A stretch of DNA of 64,000 bases, from the NCBI GenBank assembly GCA_013112575.1, contig JABFGG010000008.1:62001-126000 (forward strand), given 5' to 3'. Shown here piece by piece: positions 1-8,329 of the stretch (the stretch's first letter is position 1; every line of letters starts with the position of its first letter). Both the position numbers and the translations under genes were made by a program. This stretch comes from Chloroflexota bacterium (GTDB taxonomy: Bacteria; Chloroflexota; Anaerolineae; Anaerolineales; UBA11579). Under the pieces are notes generated by a model, which saw nothing but the letters and a program-made list of their open reading frames with translations, was not told the DNA's origin and did no database searches.

Positions 1-114
1 TTATTATTAGCCGCACAACAGGGCCATGAGGTCAAGGTCAGTGCTGAGGGGCAACAGGCAGAGGAAGCACTTGCCGCACTTAAGAGCTTGATTGAAAACG
101 ACTTTGAGGAATAA
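1..114 (+). CDS. ptsH: HPr phosphocarrier protein, C-terminal part
   Basis: The window opens inside an open frame that gives 37 residues (LLLAAQQGHEVKVSAEG..., ending LIENDFEE) and stops at 112-114. The pattern 'small hydrophobic run, G-x-x-V-x-V-x-A-x-G, then a helix AEEALAALKSLIEN' is the C-terminal half of HPr, the small cytoplasmic carrier that passes phosphate from enzyme I to sugar-specific EIIA proteins. The active-site histidine and the start lie outside the window. The PTS enzyme I gene follows 70 bases downstream in the same direction, which supports the call. The fragment is short, so family assignment rests on this context as much as on sequence. Confidence 0.85.
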   Translation, partial: LLLAAQQGHEVKVSAEGQQAEEALAALKSLIENDFEE

Positions 115-184
115 GGCCACAATGTGGGGGGCTTCATTCTGCGGGTGCAATGAAATAACATAAACAGATAGAATTGGAACTACC

Positions 185-1918
185 ATGCAAACTTACCAAG
201 GCCTTGCTGCCTCTTCTGGAATTGCGATTGGCCCTCTATGGGTGTATAAGCCAATAGTTGTTGAGGTACATCACCATTCAATTGAAGAAGTCGATAATGA
301 GATACAAAGGTTACAAAACGCTTTGGATCAGGCCAAAGTGCAATTAGAGAAATTGCAAACGAAAGCTGCTGAGACAATCGGGGATGAAGAAGCAGCCATC
401 TTTGAAGCACACCAGATGTTTTTGGTGGACCCGGAATTCCTCGATACTATCCATAACATCATCAAAAACGAAAAAATCAATGCTGAAGCTGCGGCGCAAG
501 AGGGAGTGGAAGTATATGCACAACAGCTAGAGATGCTGGATGATGAATACTTTCGTGCTCGCGCCCAGGATGTGCGTGATGTTGGCCGACGCATTCTCTA
601 TTGCCTTGCAGGGATCGATACGGAAAAGGCAAACATACAACCGGATCAGCCGGTCATTATTCTTGCCGAAGACCTGACTCCATCGGACACTGTGCAGTTT
701 GAAAAGGACAATGTGCTTGGCCTGTGTACAGTGCGTGGCGGGCCAACATCCCACACGGCCATCCTGGCTCGTAGCATGGGCATCCCAGCTGTAGTAAACC
801 TGGATGCCGACCTGGAGGCACAGCAGGATGGCGTAGAGGCCATCCTGGATGGCCGTGTCGGAGAGCTGGTTATTGCCCCGGATGCGGGTGCATTAGAAGA
901 TGCAAAAAAAGTTCAGGTCAGTTTGCGTAACAAACATGAAGAAGACCTGTCTAGTGCCCATGAACAAGCAGTAACCCTCGATGGTCATGCGGTTGAAGTT
1001 GTAGCCAATATTGGCAGTTTGGCGGACACTGAGCAGGCCTTGCATTACGGAGCAGAGGGCGTAGGTCTTTTTCGCACAGAGTTCTTATATTTGTCCCGGG
1101 ATCGCATGCCCTCTGAAGATGAGCAGGTAAATGAATATCGGCCCATCTTTGAAAAATTCCCCGGCATGCCTGTTGTTGTGCGCACTTTTGATATTGGTGG
1201 AGACAAAGACGTACCTTACATTGGCTTTAAGGATGAAGCTAATCCCTTCCTGGGATGGCGCGCCATCCGCATGATCGATGAATTCGATGACGTCCTGCGC
1301 GTACAATTTCGCGCTTTGTTGCGTGCTGGGGTAGATACGGATCTACGTATCATGGTACCCATGGTCTCTCGTCTCACAGAGGTCGAAAATGCGCGCCAAT
1401 TGTTGGTTGAAGCGCAAGAAGGTTTAAAGAAAGAAGGTGTGTCTTTTGCCGAAAATGTTCAGTTCGGCATCATGATCGAAGTGCCCTCAGCTGTGCTGAT
1501 CGCAGAACATGTGGCTCCCCTGATCGATTTCTTTAGCATTGGTACCAATGATCTGACGCAGTACACGATGGCTGTTGATCGTACGAATGAACGTGTGGCT
1601 GAGATAGCCAGCCCATTTCATCCCAGTATCCTGCGGTTGATTTCTATGACCATCGAAGCTGCACATGAACATGGGAAGTGGGTCGGTTTGTGCGGTGAAT
1701 TTGCGGGCAATCCTCTGGCCGTCCCACTTTTATTGGGATTAGGTCTGGATGAGTTCAGCATGTCTGCGATTTCGATCCCCGAAATAAAGACCTTGCTACG
1801 TAAATTCTCATTAGAAGAGACTCGTGAAATCGCGGCAAGTTGTCTAAAGTTGCCAAAGGCCACGGCGGTCCGTGGATACCTTGAAACTATCAATGCCCAG
1901 AAAGAGAAAACTACATAA
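185..1918 (+). CDS. ptsI: PTS enzyme I (phosphoenolpyruvate-protein phosphotransferase)
   Basis: 577 residues, the usual enzyme I length. It takes phosphate from PEP and hands it to HPr in the cytoplasm. The phosphohistidine motif GGPTSHTAILAR places the active His at residue 190 (His189 in E. coli). The C-terminal PEP-binding TIM barrel shows GVGLFRTEFLY, the R-T-F-D-x-G-G-D-K run, the MIEVPSA motif, and the catalytic Cys at about 503 in GLCGEFAGNP. It follows ptsH and is separated by only 2 bases from the next gene, so the three genes probably form one operon. The start at 185 is the only ATG that fits the conserved N-terminus; its ribosome site is weak. It supplies phosphate for the PTS encoded at 9766-11987. 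Confidence 0.97.
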   Translation: MQTYQGLAASSGIAIGPLWVYKPIVVEVHHHSIEEVDNEIQRLQNALDQAKVQLEKLQTKAAETIGDEEAAIFEAHQMFLVDPEFLDTIHNIIKNEKINAEAAAQEGVEVYAQQLEMLDDEYFRARAQDVRDVGRRILYCLAGIDTEKANIQPDQPVIILAEDLTPSDTVQFEKDNVLGLCTVRGGPTSHTAILARSMGIPAVVNLDADLEAQQDGVEAILDGRVGELVIAPDAGALEDAKKVQVSLRNKHEEDLSSAHEQAVTLDGHAVEVVANIGSLADTEQALHYGAEGVGLFRTEFLYLSRDRMPSEDEQVNEYRPIFEKFPGMPVVVRTFDIGGDKDVPYIGFKDEANPFLGWRAIRMIDEFDDVLRVQFRALLRAGVDTDLRIMVPMVSRLTEVENARQLLVEAQEGLKKEGVSFAENVQFGIMIEVPSAVLIAEHVAPLIDFFSIGTNDLTQYTMAVDRTNERVAEIASPFHPSILRLISMTIEAAHEHGKWVGLCGEFAGNPLAVPLLLGLGLDEFSMSAISIPEIKTLLRKFSLEETREIAASCLKLPKATAVRGYLETINAQKEKTT

Positions 1919-1920
1919 AT

Positions 1921-2718
1921 ATGGAACATTACCTTAATACAGCCAAAGAATTAGCGTCCGCTGCGGGCGCTCTTTTGTTGGAAGGACTCGATCAGCAAAA
2001 AATTGTGGACAAGAAAAGTTCTGCTGTCGATTGGGTGACGCAATTTGATAAGCAAGCTGAGGACCTGATCGTTAAAGGCCTACTGGATAAGTACCCTGAT
2101 CATGGAATCAAAGGTGAGGAGGGTACCGATAGGGAGGGTGCTGATGGTTTCAAATGGTATATCGATCCCATTGATGGGACCAATAACTACGCCCATGGGG
2201 TCCCGATTTTTTGCGTGTCTATTGCCCTCTATCAGAATGACAAGCCTCTTGTGGGTGTGATCTTTGACCCCTCACAGAATGAATGGTTTTCTGCAATTTC
2301 CGGTGAAGGGGCCTTCCTGACCACCTCCCGCGGCGAACGAAGGTTGAAAGTAACTACAACCGATGAATTGGTGAGCAGCCTGCTTGCTACCGGCTTTCCC
2401 TATGATCGGCACACCAATCCTCAAAATAACGTAGATGAAATCGGGGCATTTATTCGCAAGGCACAGGGCATCCGGCGGGGAGGTTCAGCGGCATTAGATA
2501 TGGCCTATGTCGCTTGCGGCAGGTTTGATGGCTATTGGGAATATCGTTTGTATGCCTGGGACATGGCCGCGGCACGCATTTGCCTAGAAGAAGCTGGCGG
2601 AAAGATGACCATGATCGACGGGGAATTCGTAAGGATGGACACACAACAATCTTTAATCGTGAGCAATGGACACATCCATGAGCAGATGCTGGAAGTGATT
2701 CAGGGAGGAAATTATTGA
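1921..2718 (+). CDS. Inositol monophosphatase family protein (SuhB-like)
   Basis: 265 residues, typical for the FIG superfamily of Mg2+-dependent, Li+-sensitive sugar phosphatases. Metal-site motifs are all present: GEEGTD (Glu66/67), DPIDGTNNY (Asp82, Asp85) and the C-terminal WDMAAA (Asp214). Family members hydrolyse myo-inositol-1-phosphate, fructose-1,6-bisphosphate or related sugar phosphates; the exact substrate cannot be read from sequence. It starts 2 bases after the ptsI stop, so it is probably translated from the same transcript, hinting at a link to sugar phosphate metabolism. It could instead act in inositol lipid or compatible-solute synthesis. Confidence 0.92.
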   Translation: MEHYLNTAKELASAAGALLLEGLDQQKIVDKKSSAVDWVTQFDKQAEDLIVKGLLDKYPDHGIKGEEGTDREGADGFKWYIDPIDGTNNYAHGVPIFCVSIALYQNDKPLVGVIFDPSQNEWFSAISGEGAFLTTSRGERRLKVTTTDELVSSLLATGFPYDRHTNPQNNVDEIGAFIRKAQGIRRGGSAALDMAYVACGRFDGYWEYRLYAWDMAAARICLEEAGGKMTMIDGEFVRMDTQQSLIVSNGHIHEQMLEVIQGGNY

Positions 2719-2814
2719 TTTATCAAGTATCCTCATGGCTCCAAACCAGTTCTTTCCTGACTTAGAAAAGAACTTATTCGGAATGGGTTTTTATATTTAG
2801 GCCAGGCCAGAATA

Positions 2815-3741
2815 ATGCTAGATTTAACTCGCTTACAGACTTTTGTAATAGCAGCAGAGACTCTGAGCTTTTCCAAAACTGCCAAACAATTACACCTCAC
2901 TCAACCCACCATCAGTCATCAGATCAAGGCCCTGGAACAGGATCTTGGGGTTGAGCTATTTAATCGAAATGGTCACAGTCTTCAACTGACAGAAACTGGC
3001 AGGTTTCTTTTGCCGTGGGCACGTAAGTTGATCCGCCAATCAAATGAAATGCAAGACATGCTGGCTGGCTTGGACGAACAGATCATTGGACAATTGCGCA
3101 TCGCGTGTAGCACAACGGCTGGTAAATATATCTTGCCCCAACTTGCTGCACGCTTCAAACTGAACCATCCAGGTATTCAAGTCAGTATCCTGGCCTGCAC
3201 TCCTGAACACGTTATCCCTCGCCTATTGGATGGTGAAGCAAATCTGGGAGTTGTCAGCTATGAGGCGCACGTACAGGGCCTTGAAGCACAGAAGTTCTTC
3301 ATCGACTATATCACCCTGATCGTCCCAGCAGACCACCCTTGGGCAGTACGTCAATCTATCGAGCCTACAGATTTGACCACGGAGCCCCTCATTATCCGTG
3401 AGGTGAGTTCAGGAACACACCGCGTGTTGCTGGAAGGATTGGCCCGACACGATATTGCCTTCGACGACCTGAATGTATTTATTGAGTTAGGGAATGCTGA
3501 AGCCGCCGTTGAAACAGTAGCGGCTGGGTATGGCATTACTTTTGTTTCCCGCTTGGCAACTGCAAGAGCTTTAGACCAACACAAAGTAGTCGAGGTGCCC
3601 GTAGCTCGGCTAGAATTACAACGCACGGTTTATATGGCCCGGCGAAACATCGGGGCTTCGCACCGTCCCCAGGCAGCCTTTTGGGGCTTTATTCATGATG
3701 CCAAAAACGAAGACCTGCTTCATCTGGCAAAATCCTTGTAG
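2815..3741 (+). CDS. LysR-family transcriptional regulator
   Basis: 308 residues. The N-terminal winged helix-turn-helix is clear (LQTFVIAAETLSFSKTAKQ, then LTQPTISHQIKALEQDLGV), followed by a CysB/CbbR-type effector domain (IACSTTAGKYILPQLAARF, then ATVSAGYGITFVSRL-like sequence near residue 240). Proteins of this subtype often control sulfur, nitrogen or carbon assimilation genes, but no target is obvious. A 96-base gap separates it from the phosphatase, so it probably has its own promoter. It converges on the small membrane ORF at 3765-3881. No LysR-type T-N11-A box stands out upstream. Confidence 0.93.
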   Translation: MLDLTRLQTFVIAAETLSFSKTAKQLHLTQPTISHQIKALEQDLGVELFNRNGHSLQLTETGRFLLPWARKLIRQSNEMQDMLAGLDEQIIGQLRIACSTTAGKYILPQLAARFKLNHPGIQVSILACTPEHVIPRLLDGEANLGVVSYEAHVQGLEAQKFFIDYITLIVPADHPWAVRQSIEPTDLTTEPLIIREVSSGTHRVLLEGLARHDIAFDDLNVFIELGNAEAAVETVAAGYGITFVSRLATARALDQHKVVEVPVARLELQRTVYMARRNIGASHRPQAAFWGFIHDAKNEDLLHLAKSL

Positions 3742-3764
3742 TTCATCTTTGCACAATAAGCAGT

Positions 3765-3881
3765 CTATTTAATTTGTTCCTCTTGTTCCTGCTTACAGCA
3801 GTAAGTCCATAAAACTCCTAATGCAACCAATGGGACAACAGTCAGGCCAAATACAATTAGCAAAAAAACTAACATACCCAT
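3765..3881 (-). CDS. Small single-pass membrane protein, 38 residues
   Basis: A short frame too small for routine gene callers. The product reads MGMLVFLLIVFGLTVVPLVA, then LGVLWTYCCKQEQEEQIK: one strongly hydrophobic helix (about residues 3-26), a Cys pair and a charged, cytosolic-looking tail. A good ribosome site (GGAG, 7 bases before the ATG) supports translation. It lies tail-to-tail with the LysR gene. No family is recognised. Such one-helix proteins are often accessory subunits of membrane complexes, but nothing nearby names a partner. Confidence 0.5.
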   Translation of the reverse strand: MGMLVFLLIVFGLTVVPLVALGVLWTYCCKQEQEEQIK

Positions 3882-4148
3882 CAATTTACTCCTATACAAA
3901 ATAAAGCAGGTATCTAATTCAGGTTTTCATCAATATTAAGTACGAATATCTTCAAGCAAAAGTGACATTCATCCCTCTTAGTATGCAAGTTTTTTATAGA
4001 TAGGTATAGAGAAGACTTATAAGACAATTAATCACTGAAAAACTACAACTATCAGTGCCTCTTAATCAATCAATTGAAGTCCCTCAATGATAGTGTAAAT
4101 CCTGAATTAGATTATCAAGAACCTGCTCAAACTGGCCCTTCGATTGAA
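3882..4148. other. AT-rich intergenic region
   Basis: About 270 bases between the small membrane ORF and the hairpin at 4149. It should hold the promoter of the small minus-strand gene. No convincing open frame, RNA fold or palindrome was found. Confidence 0.4.
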
Positions 4149-4172
4149 AAAGGCTGCCAATAGGCAGCCTTT
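4149..4172 (-). terminator. Rho-independent terminator after the E1/E2 operon
   Basis: Perfect 10-bp stem AAAGGCTGCC / GGCAGCCTTT with a 4-base loop. Read on the minus strand the stem is followed by TTTTC. It lies about 110 bases past the stop of the E2 gene and is the likely end of the transcript that begins at ulaE. It could also stop plus-strand read-through. Confidence 0.75.
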
Positions 4173-4283
4173 AGGGGTTTTCAAATTTCCCTGATTTCTA
4201 CTCTACATCGTAAATTTTGATCTTTGCACCTTTAAGTAATGCCGGGGTCAAGACCAAGAAGTTGCTTCTGACATGTGAACCCT

Positions 4284-5600
4284 CTAGTAGCTCAACAAGA
4301 TGGGGTTTTCGAGCAACGACTTCAGCTCGGCCATAAAGTTAGCAGCCACGGCGCCATCGATGACACGGTGATCGGCAGACAGGGTGATGTGCATGACCGG
4401 CTTAGCAACGATCTCGCCATTGTCTAATGGCACAGCTTCTTGCTGGGTCATACCCACTGCCAGAATAGCAGCCTGAGGGGGATTGATGATGGCCTCAAAC
4501 TGTTCCACACCAAAGGGGCCCAGATTGGAAATGGTAAAGGTGCCGCCACCCACTTCGGAAGGCAATAGCTGACCGGCACGGGCGCGTGTAGCCAGGTCAC
4601 TGACTTCTGTCCCGATGAGGGCGATGCCCTTTTTATCGGCATCATGCACCACGGGGACAATCAAACCCTCTTCCAAAGCCACGGCGACACCAACATTGAT
4701 GGAGCGATGCAAGAGAATGGCCTCATCCGTGAAGGAGCTATTGACCCAGGGATGGCGCTGCAAGGCTATAGAAACAAGTTTCACCAGCAAGGCCGTGGCT
4801 GAAATGCGCGCTTCGCCAGCTCTTTCGGCGTGTTCGTTCAATGTAGCGCGGGTAGCGATGAAGGCATCCATGAGGATACGGGCGGTGAAGTTGATGTGCG
4901 GGATGGACTGGTAGCTGGCCGTCAGCCGTTCTGCAATGGTGCGGCGCATACCGACCAAAGGAATGACTTCGGGTTCTGAAGAGCTTTGTACCTCTATAGG
5001 CATGGGTTGGGGGCTTTGAGCAGCAGCGGTAACATCTACAGACTGAATACGACCACCGGGCCCAGTGCCTTGCACTTGATTGAGATCAACTCCCAATTCG
5101 CTGGCAACGCGGCGGGCGGCGGGGGCGGCATAGACCTTGCCGTCAGGGGCTGTGGCTGGAGGGGAACTGACCACCGCCACAACATCAGCCTTGGTGACCT
5201 GGCCCTGCTGCCCAGAGCCATTGACTTGTTGAAGGTCGATTTCGTGGGCCGCCGCCATTTTCCGGGCGACGGGAGTGGCCGGGACAGTGCTGGGGGGAAC
5301 TTCCGCAAGGGTTTCTTGCGGAGTTGGGGGCGGGGGCATTGGGCCCTGAGGTAATTCTTCGCCGGGTTCCAGGATGTGAGCGATGACCGTGGCGATAGGG
5401 AGAACCTCACCGGGTGCAGCGGAGATGCCTTGCAATACGCCCGTGGCCGGGGCTTCCACGTCGATGGCGACCTTGTCGGTCTCGATCACGAGGATGATCT
5501 CGCCCTCAGTGACCTCTTCACCATCTTTCTTAACCCATTCGACGATGGTGCCCGTCTCCTGGTCCATATCAACTTTTGGCAGGATTACTTCTGTAGCCAT
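4284..5600 (-). CDS. Dihydrolipoamide acyltransferase (E2) of a 2-oxo acid dehydrogenase complex
   Basis: 438 residues. Domain order: one lipoyl domain with the lipoylated lysine in IETDKVAID (Lys43), a Pro/Ala linker, two peripheral-subunit-binding domains (about 109-144 and 159-192, with GSGQQGQVTKADV and GTGPGGRIQSVDV), then the catalytic acyltransferase domain ending in ADHRVIDG (His411, Asp415). It accepts the acyl group from E1 on lipoate and transfers it to CoA. Most bacterial E2 proteins have a single binding domain; two in tandem is uncommon. The start codon lies 1 base after the E1 beta stop. No E3 (lipoamide dehydrogenase) gene is nearby. Closest types are pyruvate or acetoin dehydrogenase E2; the substrate is not settled. 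Confidence 0.95.
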   Translation of the reverse strand: MATEVILPKVDMDQETGTIVEWVKKDGEEVTEGEIILVIETDKVAIDVEAPATGVLQGISAAPGEVLPIATVIAHILEPGEELPQGPMPPPPTPQETLAEVPPSTVPATPVARKMAAAHEIDLQQVNGSGQQGQVTKADVVAVVSSPPATAPDGKVYAAPAARRVASELGVDLNQVQGTGPGGRIQSVDVTAAAQSPQPMPIEVQSSSEPEVIPLVGMRRTIAERLTASYQSIPHINFTARILMDAFIATRATLNEHAERAGEARISATALLVKLVSIALQRHPWVNSSFTDEAILLHRSINVGVAVALEEGLIVPVVHDADKKGIALIGTEVSDLATRARAGQLLPSEVGGGTFTISNLGPFGVEQFEAIINPPQAAILAVGMTQQEAVPLDNGEIVAKPVMHITLSADHRVIDGAVAANFMAELKSLLENPILLSY

Positions 5601-5601
5601 A

Positions 5602-6588
5602 TCACACCTTCAGTTGAACGATGTCGCGGGCTTTTTCCACGATGTTGGCAACCTGGGGAACTGCGTTCTGCTCCAGTGTGCGGTTGTAAGGAATGGGGAT
5701 CTCCCGACCTGCCAGACGCACGATAGGCGCTTCAAGGTAGCCAAAGGCCTCACTCTCAGCAATAACGCCAGCCAGCTCACCACCAAAGCCACCCGTCTTG
5801 ACGGCCTCGTGTACGATGAGCACTTTGCCAGTCTTCTTGACGGATTCAACAATAGTGCCTGTGTCCAGGGGGCGCAGGGAGCGGGGGTCAACAACCTCAA
5901 CGTTAATGCCCTCTTTAGCCAATTCTTCGGCGGCTTCCAGAGAGCGGGAGACCATGATCGAAGTTGCTACGATAGTCAGATCGGTGCCGCTGCGTTTTAC
6001 ATCAGCCTGGCCCAGGGGAATGGTGTAATCCTCTTCCGGGACCTCGCCTTTAGTCTTGTAGAGCAACTTGTGTTCGACAAAGACGACGGGGTTGTTGTCG
6101 CGAATGGAAGCCAGCAACAAACCTTTGGCATCATAAGGCGTGGTGGGCATAACCACCTTCAGGCCGGGGACATGCACGAACCAGTTCTCAAGGCTCTGGG
6201 AATGGTGCTCGGCAGCGCCCGTACCGGAACCGGCCGGGGTGCGCAAGACCATTGGTACTGAAGCCTTACCGCCAAACATGAAACGGAGCTTGGCAGCCTG
6301 GTTGACCAGTTGCTCGGAGGCCAGTGTGGTGAAATCCATGAACATGATCTCAGCAATAGGACGCATGCCGATAAGAGCTGCGCCTGTGGCCGCGCCTGTC
6401 AAACCCAGTTCGGTGATGGGCGTATCGAGGATGCGCTCCGGGCCAAACTGCTCGTACATGCCGTGGGTGACCTGGAAAGCACCACCATAGGTGCCGATGT
6501 CTTCCCCGATGAGGAACACGCTTTCGTCGCGTTCCATCTCCTGGGTCATCGCTTCACGAATTGCTTCTAAATATGTGATCTCTCTCAT
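5602..6588 (-). CDS. 2-oxo acid dehydrogenase E1 component, beta subunit
   Basis: 328 residues, the standard length for the E1 beta/transketolase pyrimidine-binding fold. Recognisable motifs: [14 protein letters not shown] near the N-terminus, the [12 protein letters not shown] segment, and the C-terminal transketolase domain [20 protein letters not shown] plus [12 protein letters not shown]. It pairs with the alpha subunit to decarboxylate a 2-oxo acid with thiamine diphosphate. The start overlaps the E1 alpha stop by 4 bases (ATGA), showing translational coupling, and the E2 gene follows after 1 base. Sequence style is closest to pyruvate/acetoin dehydrogenase E1 beta. Confidence 0.95.
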   Translation of the reverse strand: MREITYLEAIREAMTQEMERDESVFLIGEDIGTYGGAFQVTHGMYEQFGPERILDTPITELGLTGAATGAALIGMRPIAEIMFMDFTTLASEQLVNQAAKLRFMFGGKASVPMVLRTPAGSGTGAAEHHSQSLENWFVHVPGLKVVMPTTPYDAKGLLLASIRDNNPVVFVEHKLLYKTKGEVPEEDYTIPLGQADVKRSGTDLTIVATSIMVSRSLEAAEELAKEGINVEVVDPRSLRPLDTGTIVESVKKTGKVLIVHEAVKTGGFGGELAGVIAESEAFGYLEAPIVRLAGREIPIPYNRTLEQNAVPQVANIVEKARDIVQLKV

Positions 6589-7592
6589 GGCGCGTACACA
6601 CCTTCTTCAATGCTCTCAACGGTAGGTTCAGGACTATCTTCGGCAAAGATACGTGCCGCTTCTATCCTGGCATACCCTTCGTCTTTGATCTCATCCGCCT
6701 CTTTGGCAGTCAGCCACTTCTTTTTAGAGGCGACCTTGCGGAAACGTTCGATGGGGTCTACTGATTTCCATTCATCGATCTCTTCCTGCGTGCGGTAGCG
6801 GTTGCGATCACTCTTTGAGTGGCCACGCCAGCGATAGGTGTCATTGACGACCAAATAAGGCCCTTGCCCACTGCGGGCATATTCCACGGCTTCCTCAACT
6901 GCTTCGCGCACCGCTAAAAGATCATTGCCGTCCGTCGCTACGGCAGGCATACCGTAGTGTTCAGCCAATCCGGCCAGGTTCTCGCTGGTGGTCCAATCGC
7001 TGGTCCTGAAGGACATGGCATACTGGTTGTTCTCGCAGATAAAGACGACCGGTACTTTGAACAAGACGGCGAGGATCATCGACTCGTGGAAAGCTCCAGT
7101 GGAGGCAGCGCCATCGCCGAAAAAGGACAAAATGACCTGGCCTTTGGCTCTCATTTTGAGGCCAACGCCAACGCCGACCGCCATGGGCAGGCCGCCGCCA
7201 ACGACGCCATTAGCGCCGAGGTTGCCGCCTTCGACATCGGCGATGTGCATGGAGCCGCCGCGTCCGCGACAATAGCCGTTCTCTTTGCCGTAAAATTCGG
7301 CCATCATCAAATTCAGGTCAGCATCCTTAGCAATACAAAGGCCGTGGCCGCGGTGATGTCCCAGTATGTAATCTGTAGGTTCGATCGTGCTGATGGAGCC
7401 GACGGCCGAGGCTTCCTGGCCGATGGAGAGGTGCATGGTGCCGTGGATCTTGCCGGCCATGTAACTCTTCTCGGCCTGCTCTTCGAAAGCACGAATCTCA
7501 TACATCTGCAAGAGCATCTCGCGAGCTTCTGCTTTGCCCACCGTGATGCCCTTCTTTTTGCCTTTGGGTTTTACTTTTGGTTCTTGTTCCAT
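6585..7592 (-). CDS. 2-oxo acid dehydrogenase E1 component, alpha subunit
   Basis: 335 residues from the ATG at 7592. This start has a fitting AAGGA site and gives [15 protein letters not shown], a basic linker before the conserved YEIRAFEEQ. The frame is open further upstream, but that would run into the ulaD gene. The thiamine diphosphate motif is [12 protein letters not shown] (159-170) with ENNQYAMS (Asn188/189). HRGHG, the metal-site H-x-G-R-G-G-S region and the phosphorylation-loop-like RGHSKSD are present. With E1 beta it forms the decarboxylase of the complex. Its position between ulaD and E1 beta, 28 bases from ulaD, suggests co-transcription with the sugar catabolic genes, which is unusual for this family. 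Confidence 0.95.
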   Translation of the reverse strand: MEQEPKVKPKGKKKGITVGKAEAREMLLQMYEIRAFEEQAEKSYMAGKIHGTMHLSIGQEASAVGSISTIEPTDYILGHHRGHGLCIAKDADLNLMMAEFYGKENGYCRGRGGSMHIADVEGGNLGANGVVGGGLPMAVGVGVGLKMRAKGQVILSFFGDGAASTGAFHESMILAVLFKVPVVFICENNQYAMSFRTSDWTTSENLAGLAEHYGMPAVATDGNDLLAVREAVEEAVEYARSGQGPYLVVNDTYRWRGHSKSDRNRYRTQEEIDEWKSVDPIERFRKVASKKKWLTAKEADEIKDEGYARIEAARIFAEDSPEPTVESIEEGVYAP

Positions 7593-7620
7593 AAACTCAT
7601 CCTTTTCATCAATAAGATTT

Positions 7621-8328
7621 TCAGGCGACCGCGTCGAGTTGGTGTTCCGCTGAAACACGGCTGCCCCATAATTCATTTATCTTGGCACGGAATTGACGTG
7701 CTGCATCAATCGGGTCGGAGGCCGCGTAGATGGAGCGGCCGATAATAAATACGGAAATGTCGAGGTCCTGGAAGAAAGACAATTTCTCTAACTCAATGCC
7801 GCCCGCCACCGATACTTGAAAGCCCATATCGATCAACTTGCCAATGACTTCCAGATCACGATCATCCCAACTGCGTGAGGCGTTGCCCTCATCCCAGCCG
7901 CGATGATAGACCATACGCTCGACACCGAGGTCGCGCCAGGCCGTTGCGCTGGCAAGGATGTCTTTGATGCCGGTAAGCTCAATGAACATCTCCTTGTCCG
8001 GGCGGCCTTGGGCTTCTTCTACAGCCAGTTTGACCGTATCGAGTGGGGCGGCTCCCAGCACAGTCATCCAATCGGCTCCTGAATCAAAACACATTTTCGC
8101 TTCCAGCCCGCCGCAATCCGGCGATTTGACATCGGCCAGAACCAATTTGTCGGGGCAAAGCTCCCGCACCGTGCTGACACTGAGCATGCCAGAAGCTTTG
8201 GTGAGGGGCGTGCCGATCTCAATAACCTCGACTTCATCCTTTACCAATTGGGTCATGGCCAGTGCGGGAGGCAGTTCAATATAATCGAGGGCCAATTGCA
8301 ACAGTGGAGGTTGCTTTAATGAGTGCAT
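7621..8328 (-). CDS. ulaD: 3-keto-L-gulonate-6-phosphate decarboxylase family (UlaD-like)
   Basis: 235 residues, an OMP-decarboxylase-type barrel. Hallmarks: LQLALDYIE near the N-terminus, LVLADVKSPD with the Asp-x-Lys-x-x-Asp catalytic group, FIELTGIKD, MVYHRGWDEG and VSVAGGIELE. UlaD converts 3-keto-L-gulonate 6-phosphate to L-xylulose 5-phosphate and CO2 in the anaerobic L-ascorbate pathway. The related hexulose-6-phosphate synthase shares the fold, but the VYHR motif and the direct neighbour ulaE (1 base gap, GGAGC ribosome site) favour UlaD. The last ~10 residues (VSAEHQLDAVA) extend beyond the usual end. Confidence 0.88.
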   Translation of the reverse strand: MHSLKQPPLLQLALDYIELPPALAMTQLVKDEVEVIEIGTPLTKASGMLSVSTVRELCPDKLVLADVKSPDCGGLEAKMCFDSGADWMTVLGAAPLDTVKLAVEEAQGRPDKEMFIELTGIKDILASATAWRDLGVERMVYHRGWDEGNASRSWDDRDLEVIGKLIDMGFQVSVAGGIELEKLSFFQDLDISVFIIGRSIYAASDPIDAARQFRAKINELWGSRVSAEHQLDAVA

Positions 8329-8329
8329 G

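Noticed and set aside
2749-2773. GTTCTTT / AAAGAAC hairpin after the phosphatase gene as a terminator
   Set aside because: The stem is only 7 bp of mostly A-T pairs with an 11-base loop, and there is no T-tail.
4198-4283. A possible coding remnant after the E2 stop (reads EGSHVRSNFLVLTPALLK, then GAKIKIYDVE, on the minus strand)
   Set aside because: No start codon with a ribosome site, and the 28-codon stretch without a stop is expected by chance about a quarter of the time. It is probably untranslated trailer.
7593-7676. Longer E1 alpha start at 7676
   Set aside because: It would overlap ulaD by 56 bases and adds residues not found in the family; the ATG at 7592 has an AAGGA site.
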